Shown here in pieces: positions 27,340 through 34,256 of a stretch of DNA of 64,000 bases. Position 1 is the first letter of the stretch; every line of letters begins with the position of its first letter. Below the pieces are notes generated by a model, which did no database searches, was not told the origin of the DNA, and saw only the letters and a program-made list of their open reading frames with translations. Origin of the DNA: Bacteroidales bacterium (GTDB lineage: Bacteria > Bacteroidota > Bacteroidia > Bacteroidales > UBA10428); contig JAFGOZ010000544.1 of NCBI GenBank assembly GCA_016926235.1, positions 1 to 64,000 of the forward strand. The letters are read 5' to 3'. The translations under genes and the position numbers were made by a program.

Positions 27340-27720
27340 AAATTTTAAGCATCCCCTATTGTGCTTTAAATATGTTGTTAGCTTTTAACTATTGGCTATT
27401 AGTGTTTCGAAAAAGGTGTCAGGAGTTAGAATTCAGGGAACAAGTTTCGCTTACCTGCTACTGCCACTGCCACTCCTCCTCGGCCTTTTGCCTTTTCCCT
27501 TCTTCCTTTACTTTATTGAATAGTATTCAAGCGCCAGGCTGCCTTTACTTTCTCCCCTTCTCACCTTTATATTTTATGATTTGGTGAACTGAAATATCGG
27601 CCATCAAATCTCATTTTCTCATCTTCTCACCCTCTCATCTTCTTCCCTCACAACGCCTTACCAATTATCATCCTGTCTGTCTTTGGCACTATAAAGCTGA
27701 GTGCTTATAATTTGTCAATA
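27340..27720. repeat. Composite intergenic repeat, copy 3
   Basis: The 482-base gap before the HEPN gene has no gene. It shows the core in altered form near 27364 (TTAAATATGTTGTTAGC, then CTATTGGCTATTAG), an 8-mer tract at 27605-27650, and at 27662-27689 a 28-base string identical to 23469-23496 (includes CCTGTCTGTCTTTGGCAC), followed by AAAGCTGAGTGCTTA. Block order is the same as copy 1. Confidence 0.7.
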
Positions 27721-27764
27721 TACTCTTTTATAAATTTATAAATGTTATCAGCAATTTTCAGGTT

Positions 27765-28097
27765 TTATCTCAGCTCTTCTTTGGATGGCATAAAGTATTT
27801 TGGTCCCGGATATCGTTCTGAATCATAATAATCAGTTATTTCAAGTAAGTCATCCAAAGTAATTATTTCAGGATTAATGTATTTCTCAATATGTTGTTTT
27901 AATTCTACTAAATTATGAGATTTTAGCATTTTCTCGCCATGGCAGGCAAGTATAGTTTTAAATGTTTTTTCAATTGCCTGATGTATCTCCAAAGCAATAA
28001 TATCCGAATAATGATTTTCTTTTAAAAGAAGTATTGCTGTTTCCAGGTTTCTCTTAGCATGTTCAGGCCACTCTAATGCATATGTTTTATTAGGCAT
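27765..28097 (-). CDS. HEPN-domain protein, partner of the MNT nucleotidyltransferase
   Basis: About 110 aa. I start it at the ATG at 28097 (MPNKTYALEW), which overlaps the nucleotidyltransferase end by 8 bases; an ATG at 28127 is possible but lies deeper in that gene. AKRNLETAILLLKENHYSD, EIHQAIEKTFKTILACHGE and KSHNLVELKQHIEKY form the four-helix HEPN core. The RX4-6H motif of RNase-type HEPN toxins such as HepT is not evident, so it belongs to the PF05168-like group. Together the pair resembles MNT/HEPN modules. Confidence 0.8.
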   Translation of the reverse strand: MPNKTYALEWPEHAKRNLETAILLLKENHYSDIIALEIHQAIEKTFKTILACHGEKMLKSHNLVELKQHIEKYINPEIITLDDLLEITDYYDSERYPGPKYFMPSKEELR

Positions 28098-28413
28098 ATA
28101 TAATTTCCCCGCAGGTAAAAATTTCATTATAAAATAAGTCGCCTATCTTTATCCGATTGTTTATTCGTTGTTCACTATCAACAATCACATCAAAATATAA
28201 GGAAGTGTTTTTGAATTGTTCATATAATTCTTTCTTTATTTTTAACCTGTAAGGTCTTATATCTTTTTCATCCAAATTCTTTACTATTAACAAATCAATA
28301 TCGCTACCTTCCTTTGGATTTCCATATGCATAACTTCCAAACAGGATTATTTTCTCAGGATCATACGATTGCAGGGAACATACTATTTTATTCTTTATGT
28401 TTTCATTAATCAT
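28090..28413 (-). CDS. MNT-type minimal nucleotidyltransferase
   Basis: A 107-aa protein of the minimal nucleotidyltransferase fold. The active site reads LFGSYAYGNPKEGSDIDLLI (GSx10DxD) near residue 25, with the third acidic residue in YFDVIVDSE near residue 75, so it looks active. In MntA-HepT modules the nucleotidyltransferase is the antitoxin and adenylylates the HEPN toxin; whether this pair does so is unknown because its HEPN partner lacks the toxin motif. A promoter box is 28 bases upstream. Confidence 0.85.
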   Translation of the reverse strand: MINENIKNKIVCSLQSYDPEKIILFGSYAYGNPKEGSDIDLLIVKNLDEKDIRPYRLKIKKELYEQFKNTSLYFDVIVDSEQRINNRIKIGDLFYNEIFTCGEIIYA

Positions 28414-28440
28414 AACACTCTTTCGAAATGGATTCTACGG

Positions 28441-28448
28441 CAAAAATA
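28441..28448 (-). promoter_or_regulatory. Promoter -7 box of the MNT/HEPN pair
   Basis: The minus strand reads TATTTTTG, matching TAnnTTTG, with a transcription start expected near 28434 and the ATG at 28413. The pair can thus be expressed on its own despite lying within the capsule locus. Confidence 0.5.
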
Positions 28449-28464
28449 CAAAAAATACTATTAT

Positions 28465-28585
28465 GATATTAGCTTTCAATTGTCAGCTATCAGCCGGGTC
28501 TGATGATTTTTTTGGTCAGGCTCATTTACTATTTGTCTGTCTGTTTTATGCGCCAACAAGCTGACGGCTGATCGCTGAAAGTTTG
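28465..28585. repeat. 7-mer repeats between wza and the MNT gene
   Basis: Positions 28470-28497 read AGCTTTCAATTGTCAGCTAT then CAGCCGG, and 28555-28580 read AAGCTGACGGCTGATCGCTG; these are the CAGCTNN units and their complement. Between them GGTCAGGCTCATTTACTATT and GTCTGTCTG echo the composite repeat. Confidence 0.5.
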
Positions 28586-29362
28586 CTATTGCTTATCAAC
28601 ATAATTCAATACCAAAACAAAAGTACTGATAGCTCCCAAGGCTACACTTATAGTCGGTATATTCATCCGGAACGACTTAAATTTCAAAGGTTCCACATAA
28701 ATCACATCATTAGGCAACACGTAAAAATACTCTGAACTTATAATATTTTTTGAAGTCAGATCAATATCGGCCACCTGCGTGGTATCAGCAAGTGTACGGA
28801 TAATATGTACACGTTTCCGGTTACCGTAGTCATTCATGTCCCCGGCCCTGCTTATGGCTTCAAAAACTGTAAGCTGTGGGTTATAGCTGGGGTATCTGCC
28901 GGGAGCTTTCACCTCCCCCAATACGGAAAAACTATACGAGAGCAGCTTAACGGATGCTACCGGCTCCTTAATAAATTTTCGTGCTTCTTCTTCAATGGCA
29001 ACCTGCGCTTCACTAAGGGTTTTGTCTACAACCTGCACATTGCCGATTACCGGTAATGTAACACAACCCGAGTCATTTATACTTTGTCCATATAAATATT
29101 GTGTTGCTTCATACTGAAGATAAACATTATTATTTCCTGACATAAGCGGATTATACACTTCGTTGATTTCCGGATCCAGGGTCATAATGTTTATGTAGAG
29201 TATATCCTTCTTCTGTATCCTGTAATCCGTGGAAGGTGTGATAAAAGTCTCCTGAGGCGTTTCGGGATCGAGGTCGTTCATGTAGGTGAGTTTTTTGTGA
29301 GTTGTGCAGGAGACAGATATTACAACTAAAATACAAACTAATATATTGGTTGTTTTCTTCAT
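28586..29362 (-). CDS. wza: Wza-like polysaccharide export lipoprotein
   Basis: A 258-aa outer-membrane export protein. A lipoprotein signal (ILVCILVVISVSC, Cys near residue 19) is followed by the Poly_export domain (DYRIQKKDILYINIMTLDPE) and SLBB-like repeats (SVLGEVKAPGRYPSYNP near 165). The end SFRMNIPTISVALGAISTFV is a hydrophobic C-terminal segment. It would form the channel with the Wzc-like kinase and export the polymer. It is shorter than E. coli Wza, as usual in Bacteroidota. Confidence 0.92.
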   Translation of the reverse strand: MKKTTNILVCILVVISVSCTTHKKLTYMNDLDPETPQETFITPSTDYRIQKKDILYINIMTLDPEINEVYNPLMSGNNNVYLQYEATQYLYGQSINDSGCVTLPVIGNVQVVDKTLSEAQVAIEEEARKFIKEPVASVKLLSYSFSVLGEVKAPGRYPSYNPQLTVFEAISRAGDMNDYGNRKRVHIIRTLADTTQVADIDLTSKNIISSEYFYVLPNDVIYVEPLKFKSFRMNIPTISVALGAISTFVLVLNYVDKQ

Positions 29363-29384
29363 GATTGCTGTTCTTTTATGGATG

Positions 29385-29392
29385 CAAATGTA
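29385..29392 (-). promoter_or_regulatory. Promoter -7 box of wza
   Basis: The minus strand reads TACATTTG, an exact TAnnTTTG match. Transcription would start near 29378, 16 bases before the ATG, leaving a very short leader. Confidence 0.55.
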
Positions 29393-29432
29393 GTAGTTAT
29401 TTATTATATATCCTTTATTTAATGTACAGAAG

Positions 29433-29517
29433 ATGAGAAGGTGGGAGGGTGAGAAACTCAGAAGGGGAGATAAACTACATCATGTCTTCTCATTTTCTCA
29501 CCCTCCCATGGTCTCAT
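29433..29517. repeat. Long inverted repeat built from 8-mer units, upstream of wza
   Basis: A 24-base arm at 29433-29456 and its complement at 29494-29517 match at 21 of 24 positions (core GGGAGGGTGAGAAA), with a 37-base loop. Both arms are 8-mer tracts in opposite orientation. On the minus strand the hairpin is not followed by a T run, so it is not a standard intrinsic terminator. Confidence 0.7.
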
Positions 29518-29541
29518 TTTCTCATTTTCTAATTTTCCTGC

Positions 29542-29916
29542 TTATATACTCCATTTCTCAGGTTGCCTCTGCATATTTACCAGCATCCCAATTATGTCAT
29601 TATACGTTTTATCAAGAGTATCAAATTCTTCCTTTTCAATATATTCACAATGCAATGCAAAATCCAGCCAGTTTTGAGTTTCTCCGGCTTCAGCTTCACT
29701 TTCATTTAGCTTTAATGAAAAAGATTTTGGATATTTTCTCCTTCTAAACGCTTCAGCAATATTAGCAGAAACTGATCTTGACGATCTTCTTATTTGATCT
29801 GTAAGAGAGTACAATTCTTCTTTCGGAAAATTTTTTGTTAAAGGAAATATTTTCATTGCAGCCGTGAATGATTTTTGGTACACTTTTAAACTTCGATGGC
29901 TCTTAATAACTTCCAT
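29542..29916 (-). CDS. Four-helix-bundle protein (S23/Avd-like), copy 1
   Basis: A 124-aa member of the four-helix-bundle family first known from insertions in 23S rRNA genes (TIGR02436-type). SLKVYQKSFTAAMKIFPLT, LYSLTDQIRRSSRSVSANIA and ESEAEAGETQNWLDFAL are the conserved helices. The cellular role is unknown; some relatives act as the Avd subunit of retroelements, but no reverse transcriptase is present. A second copy lies at 32229-32585 in the same locus. Confidence 0.88.
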   Translation of the reverse strand: MEVIKSHRSLKVYQKSFTAAMKIFPLTKNFPKEELYSLTDQIRRSSRSVSANIAEAFRRRKYPKSFSLKLNESEAEAGETQNWLDFALHCEYIEKEEFDTLDKTYNDIIGMLVNMQRQPEKWSI

Positions 29917-29959
29917 TCTAAAGATCTATAAATTAACAATCATTGATCCATTACCTGTA

Positions 29960-30075
29960 TTACTTTTTTTTTATGCTCACTCTCCCAAATCCTCACTCAC
30001 ATTCTCATCTTCTCCCTTTCCCGTTTTCCCAAATTCTCATCTCCCCGCCTTCCACAGCTTCGCTTCCTCAGTCAC
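29960..30075. repeat. 8-mer repeat tract between four-helix-bundle gene and upxY
   Basis: The stretch 29975-30060 is composed of CTCACTCT / CTCATCTT / CCCGTTTT-like 8-base units, ending in CTCAGTCACATCAGACTAAG. No gene is visible. Confidence 0.5.
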
Positions 30076-30141
30076 ATCAGACTAAGTGAAGGTATGGAAC
30101 GTAACATGGCACAATATACTAATGGCCAATTATTTAAAATA

Positions 30142-30693
30142 CTATATATTACCTGTCCGTGCAATCGGCACTCCAAAGGAGGCAATCGCATAATCAGGTT
30201 GCATTTTCTTTACATGTTCAGCAGGGATATTCAGAACAACATTTTGCCGGATGTTATCTATCTCCAGTAAAACATTATACCTTCCCCGGTAATCGACAAG
30301 CCGGCCTGTATAACCCTTCATCTCGCCATATACGATTTGCAAATAATCGCCCGGGTCCAGTTCTTCATTGGTAATTTCATAGGTAAGGCCGGATGTCATC
30401 AATGACTTAACAGCCAGGATCTGTTTTTCGGGAATGGATGCCAGCTTATTCTCAAATTTTATGAAGCATACTACACCACTGGTGTTTAACACTTTAAAGT
30501 AATCTTTGTCGGGATTTATGTTAACAAATATATATGAACGGAAAAGAGGTTCTTCCACCCATTTCTTACGATCGCTCCAGTATTTTAGCTTCTTCTGCAA
30601 GGGCAGGTAGGTCTCTATGCCTTCCAGTGTCAAACGTTCCAGTACCTGCTTTTCTGCCCTGGAGTATGTATAAACCGCATACCACCGCTTCAT
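30142..30693 (-). CDS. upxY: UpxY-family transcription antiterminator (NusG-like)
   Basis: About 183 aa. The start is put at the ATG at 30693 (MKRWYAVYTYS) because the promoter box at 30734-30741 lies between it and the earlier in-frame ATG at 30765. The N-terminal NGN domain reads WYAVYTYSRAEKQVLERL, with the linker PLFRSYIFVNINPDKDYF, and a KOW-like segment follows (DPGDYLQIVYGEMKGYTGRL). UpxY proteins let RNA polymerase pass terminators early in their own capsule operon. Its position ahead of wza and wzc fits this job. Confidence 0.9.
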   Translation of the reverse strand: MKRWYAVYTYSRAEKQVLERLTLEGIETYLPLQKKLKYWSDRKKWVEEPLFRSYIFVNINPDKDYFKVLNTSGVVCFIKFENKLASIPEKQILAVKSLMTSGLTYEITNEELDPGDYLQIVYGEMKGYTGRLVDYRGRYNVLLEIDNIRQNVVLNIPAEHVKKMQPDYAIASFGVPIARTGNI

Positions 30694-30733
30694 CTCAATC
30701 GGTATTGTTGATTGTTCTCTAGCATTTATTAAA

Positions 30734-30741
30734 CAAATATA
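30734..30741 (-). promoter_or_regulatory. Promoter -7 box of upxY
   Basis: The minus strand reads TATATTTG (TAnnTTTG). Transcription from near 30727 gives a 34-base leader to the ATG at 30693. Confidence 0.55.
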
Positions 30742-30769
30742 AGTCAGTTTTGTTAAACGGGGCAATAAA

Positions 30770-30870
30770 TTTATTCACGAATTGCATGAATTGTCACCAA
30801 AAACAAGGGAGAAGTCCACAAATTTCACTAATTATCACGAAAAGAATTAGCAGAATTCGTGTAATTCGTG
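30770..30870. repeat. CACGAATT repeat with internal inversion, covering the fcl end
   Basis: TTCACGAATTGCATGAATTG at the start, units like TCCACAAATT TCACTAATTA TCACGAAAAG in the middle, and the inverted form ATTCGTGTAATTCGTGG at 30854-30870. The last part is coding: it supplies the Fcl end and stop codon. Confidence 0.6.
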
Positions 30871-31986
30871 GACATAGTCTCTATAAACCCTCTCAATACC
30901 TTCAAGCAAAGAAATGGTTTCTTTCCAGCCCAGTGCATGCAGTTTATCCACATTCATTAATTTTTGCATAGTGCCATCGGGTTTTTCGGTGTTCCATCTA
31001 ATCTTTCCTTTAAATCCTGTAATATTTTTTACCATTTCGGCTAATTCTTTAATTGTAAGATCTGTGCCGGTACCTATGTTGATGTGGGTGTTTATGATGG
31101 GGGACGAAGGACGGGGAACGAAGGATGTTGTGTGTGAGGGTTGGGAAGTGAGTGTGACCAGTTGGCTAAAATCAATATTTTCCATGAGGAAGACGCAGGC
31201 ATCGGAGAGGTCGTCGGTATGTAAAAATTCCCTGCGGGGACTGCCACTGCCCCATAATTCGATTTCAACGTTTTTATCTTTTGTACGTAATCCGTATTTT
31301 GCCAGAATATTTAAAACATCTTTCTCTTTTGCATCTCCATTTATGCCTTCAATGGGCCGTTTGTTCAGGTCCTTGCGTATAGCTTCCATGTTATTTTGTT
31401 CAAGGCATTTGCCTAAATGGAACTTCCGGATAAGGGCAGGCAATACATGCGAAGTCTCCAGGTTATAATTGTCGTTGGGGCCATAGAGATTTGTCGGCAT
31501 AACACAGATAAAGTTTGTGCCATACTGTATATTATACGATTCACACATTTTAATGCCGGCAATCTTTGCAATAGCATAGGGTTCATTGGTATATTCCAGC
31601 TCGGAAGTAAGCAGGTACTCTTCTTTTAATGGCTGGGGTGCATTTTTTGGATAGATGCATGAACTTCCCAGGAAAAGCAACTTTTTTACCCCATGCACAT
31701 AGCTTTGATGAATAATGTTATTCTGTATTTGCAAATTTTCGTAGATAAACTGGGCCCTGTAAGTATTATTTGCCACAATGCCACCCACTTTGGCAGCAGC
31801 CAGGAACACGTAATCGGGCTTTTCCTTTTCAAAAAAGTCCCTCACCGTTTGCTGATCCGTCAGGTCATACTGAGGATACGATGTAAATACAAAGTTTGTA
31901 TACCCTTTTTTCTGAAGGTTTCTGAGAATGGAACTGCCTACCAGGCCTGTATGGCCGGCAATGTAAATTTTTGAATTATTATCCAT
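30847..31986 (-). CDS. fcl: GDP-L-fucose synthase, with repeat-derived insert and tail
   Basis: A 379-aa SDR that converts GDP-4-keto-6-deoxymannose (from Gmd) to GDP-L-fucose. It has AGHTGLVGSSILRNL, the catalytic GSSCIYPKNAP and YAIAKIAGIK (YxxxK). A segment around residues 215-235 (LNKRPIEGINGDAKEKDV) is a known insertion type in Bacteroidota Fcl. Near residues 276-300 the extra TSQPSHTTSFVPRPSSPI is encoded by a GACGANN-type repeat, and the tail VHELHEFC by the CACGAATT repeat. The protein is longer than E. coli Fcl (about 320 aa). Catalytic residues are intact. Confidence 0.93.
   Translation of the reverse strand: MDNNSKIYIAGHTGLVGSSILRNLQKKGYTNFVFTSYPQYDLTDQQTVRDFFEKEKPDYVFLAAAKVGGIVANNTYRAQFIYENLQIQNNIIHQSYVHGVKKLLFLGSSCIYPKNAPQPLKEEYLLTSELEYTNEPYAIAKIAGIKMCESYNIQYGTNFICVMPTNLYGPNDNYNLETSHVLPALIRKFHLGKCLEQNNMEAIRKDLNKRPIEGINGDAKEKDVLNILAKYGLRTKDKNVEIELWGSGSPRREFLHTDDLSDACVFLMENIDFSQLVTLTSQPSHTTSFVPRPSSPIINTHINIGTGTDLTIKELAEMVKNITGFKGKIRWNTEKPDGTMQKLMNVDKLHALGWKETISLLEGIERVYRDYVHELHEFC
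31090..31165. repeat. GACGANN 7-mer repeat inside the fcl reading frame
   Basis: On the plus strand GACGAAG GACGGGG AACGAAG GATG, followed by TTGTGTGTGAGGGTTGGG, as in the intergenic copies near 18510 and 32020. In the frame of fcl it codes HTTSFVPRPSS; the intergenic copy near 32070-32110 gives SFVSRPSS when read the same way. Confidence 0.7.
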
Positions 31987-32200
31987 TGTACCTTAGTTTT
32001 ATTATAGTTGTTGGACGATCGACGAGGGACGAATGACGTTGGGTGTGGGATAACTGATTAGGGGATGAACTAAATACGACGAATGAAGAAGGACGAGAGA
32101 CGAAGGACATGGGAGGATTGTAGCTGCGCGTACGCTTAAGAGGATCAGTGCAGGAGTAAGAAAAGTGATAAATTGAGTGGTAAATATGAAAGATATATTT
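31987..32200. repeat. GACGANN 7-mer repeat between fcl and the four-helix-bundle gene
   Basis: Positions 32014-32042 read GACGATC GACGAGG GACGAAT GACG, followed by TTGGGTGTGGGA; 32078-32110 read GACGAATGAAGAAGGACGAG, then AGACGAAGGAC. No gene is visible in the gap. Confidence 0.7.
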
Positions 32201-32228
32201 ATTATTCAACAATTTCATAAAGTATGGA

Positions 32229-32585
32229 TTATTCTTTTATGGATTTTATAAAAGCATTAAGTTTTGCAAATAATTTGTTCGTTACTTCTTCAATATCTGA
32301 CAATCCTTCAAGTTTTGAGTATTCCCTTCTTTCTATCAATCTTACGCATGCAATAACTTCAACCAATGAATGTAAAGATATCCTTAAAAATTTCTTTTTT
32401 TCTTTAGCTGTAATACATATGGAACCTTCAGCTATGTTCAATGAAATGGATGTCCCTGCTCTGATGATTTGACTACATAGATTAAATTTTTCTGAAGATG
32501 GGAGATCATCAGCAATTTTATATATTATGTCAGATAAATCTAACGCAATTTGCCAGACTTCTAAATTTTCAAAACTATATTCCAT
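32229..32585 (-). CDS. Four-helix-bundle protein (S23/Avd-like), copy 2
   Basis: A 118-aa protein of the same family as 29542-29916: SFENLEVWQIALDLSDIIYK, FNLCSQIIRAGTSISLNIAE, FLRISLHSLVEVIACVRL. It sits between gmd and fcl, two genes of one pathway that are normally adjacent, so it looks like an insertion. Function unknown. Confidence 0.88.
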   Translation of the reverse strand: MEYSFENLEVWQIALDLSDIIYKIADDLPSSEKFNLCSQIIRAGTSISLNIAEGSICITAKEKKKFLRISLHSLVEVIACVRLIERREYSKLEGLSDIEEVTNKLFAKLNAFIKSIKE

Positions 32586-32639
32586 GAATAAATATTTTTT
32601 TATAGAGTATAATGTATGCTCTCAACAATGAACTCATTG

Positions 32640-32730
32640 CACCCGCCAATCGTCTTTCGTCAATCATCACTCAAAACCCTTTTCCCTCATCACTCTTCAA
32701 TCGTCCAACGTCCCTCGTCCTTCGTCAACC
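32640..32730. repeat. CGTCNTT 7-mer repeat before the gmd end
   Basis: CGTCTTT CGTCAAT CATCACT near 32651-32672 and CGTCCAA CGTCCCT CGTCCTT CGTCAAC CATCACT near 32701-32735, the complement of the GACGANN units. The tract reaches the stop codon of gmd. Confidence 0.7.
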
Positions 32731-32731
32731 A

Positions 32732-33865
32732 TCACTCAAAGTAATTCTTGATCCGGTAGCCTCCATCCTGCAGATATTTTTGCTTGGTCATAAGCCTGAT
32801 ATCACTGCCAATCATATCTTTTATCAGATCGTCGACGGTTCGTCTGGGCTTCCATCCCAAATCTTTAAATGCCTTGGATGCATCTCCTACCAGCAAATCC
32901 ACTTCTGTAGGTCTGAAATATCTCGGGTCAACTTCTAAAATAACATCACCGGGCTTTAAATGTTTATTAATTTCAAAATCACATATTTCAGTATTGGCAA
33001 CTTTACTGACAATACCTTTTTCATCTGCCCCTGTACCTTTAAAATCAATTTCAATACCCAGTTCTGCTGCTGCCTTACGCACAAAATCGCGTATTTCAGT
33101 AGTAACCCCCGTAGCAATAACAAAGTCATCAGCTATCTTATGCTGCATGATGAGGTACATGGCTTCCACATAGTCTTTAGCATGACCCCAGTCTCGCTTT
33201 GCAGAGAGGTTTCCGAGGTAGAATTTTTCCTGAAGGCCCAGGGCAATTCTCGATAAGGCACGTGTGATCTTACGGGTCACAAAAGTTTCACCTCTTATGG
33301 GTGATTCATGGTTAAACAGTATGCCATTGCTGGCAAAAATATTGTATGCCTCACGATAGTTTATAGCGATCCAGTAAGCAAATTGTTTGGCAACAGCATA
33401 TGGGCTTCGGGGATAAAAAGGCGTGGTTTCTGTTTGAGGCACAGCCTGCACCTTACCATACAATTCGGAAGTAGATGCCTGGTAAAAACGGGTTTTTTTC
33501 TCAAGACCCAGTAAGCGTATAGCCTCTAAAATACGTAACGCACCCAAAGCATCAGAGTTTGCAGTATATTCAGGGGTTTCAAAAGATACATGTACATGGC
33601 TCTGGGCTGCAAGATTATAAATCTCATCAGGTTGTATTTCCTGGATTATTCGTATAAGATTTGTAGAATCAGTCAGATCGCCATAGTGAAGGACAAAATT
33701 CTGGTTATCTGTATGCGGATCCTGATAAATATGGTCAATACGATCGGTATTGAATAATGAGCTCCTTCTTTTTATGCCGTGCACAGCATAGCCTTTTTTT
33801 AGTAAAAACTCGGCCAGATATGCCCCGTCCTGACCTGTAACCCCTGTAATTAGTGCTGTTTTCAT
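32732..33865 (-). CDS. gmd: GDP-mannose 4,6-dehydratase
   Basis: A 377-aa extended [23 protein letters not shown] is the NADP-binding start, [16 protein letters not shown] and [15 protein letters not shown] contain the catalytic Ser/Thr, Tyr and Lys, and [19 protein letters not shown] is a Gmd-specific block. It makes GDP-4-keto-6-deoxymannose for Fcl. Length and motifs are normal. It is separated from fcl by the four-helix-bundle gene and repeats. Confidence 0.97.
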   Translation of the reverse strand: MKTALITGVTGQDGAYLAEFLLKKGYAVHGIKRRSSLFNTDRIDHIYQDPHTDNQNFVLHYGDLTDSTNLIRIIQEIQPDEIYNLAAQSHVHVSFETPEYTANSDALGALRILEAIRLLGLEKKTRFYQASTSELYGKVQAVPQTETTPFYPRSPYAVAKQFAYWIAINYREAYNIFASNGILFNHESPIRGETFVTRKITRALSRIALGLQEKFYLGNLSAKRDWGHAKDYVEAMYLIMQHKIADDFVIATGVTTEIRDFVRKAAAELGIEIDFKGTGADEKGIVSKVANTEICDFEINKHLKPGDVILEVDPRYFRPTEVDLLVGDASKAFKDLGWKPRRTVDDLIKDMIGSDIRLMTKQKYLQDGGYRIKNYFE

Positions 33866-34256
33866 TTGTGTATTTTTTTATAATATCAATATTTCAATGC
33901 TATATTATTCAATAATATGAAAGCTCAAAATATCCAGATACATTCATCCTGAACAAGTCCAGCAATACTATATTATTGGTAATTTGTTAATCCACTACAT
34001 GGAATAGGACCTCGTTTGTTTATTTTGTCTGCAACATTTTATCCGCGAGGCGAAATTTCGTCGCAGGCGATTGATTATTGTAGTAAATATACCCACGAAC
34101 CACATAATACCTCGTAGAAGTTACAAAATAAAATCATTCACGAAAATATATGTCAGTTTATTCAGACCTATCTGAAATATTTTCAGGATGTCTAAATGTT
34201 TGACTTTTTATATGCTATCAATATCATTAATAAATGATATCGTAACTAATATAAAA
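33866..34256. other. Intergenic stretch, no gene seen
   Basis: 391 bases between wbpB and gmd hold no credible gene. One compact symmetric segment is visible near 34048-34072 (CGAGGCGAAATTTCGTCG, core CGAAATTTCG). The stretch near 34103-34150 contains CACGAACCACATAAT and TTCACGAAAATA, faint echoes of the CACGAATT repeat. No TAnnTTTG box was found close to gmd. Confidence 0.4.

Noticed and set aside
29433..29517. Intrinsic terminator for the upstream minus-strand genes
   Set aside because: The stem is long but no T run follows on the minus strand; kept only as an unexplained hairpin.
29542..29916. Avd of a diversity-generating retroelement
   Set aside because: No reverse transcriptase, template repeat or variable repeat is seen within the window.
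30734..30870. Invertible upxY promoter as in Bacteroides fragilis capsule loci
   Set aside because: The inverted CACGAATT copies lie together on one side of the promoter box instead of flanking it, and no invertase gene is nearby.
31979..32218. Minus-strand 79-codon frame upstream of fcl
   Set aside because: It is a translation of the 7-mer repeat tract; useful only to show that the repeat encodes SFVSRPSS in this sense.
34048..34072. Terminator or small RNA in the wbpB-gmd gap
   Set aside because: The symmetric core is short, and no T run follows on either strand close enough.
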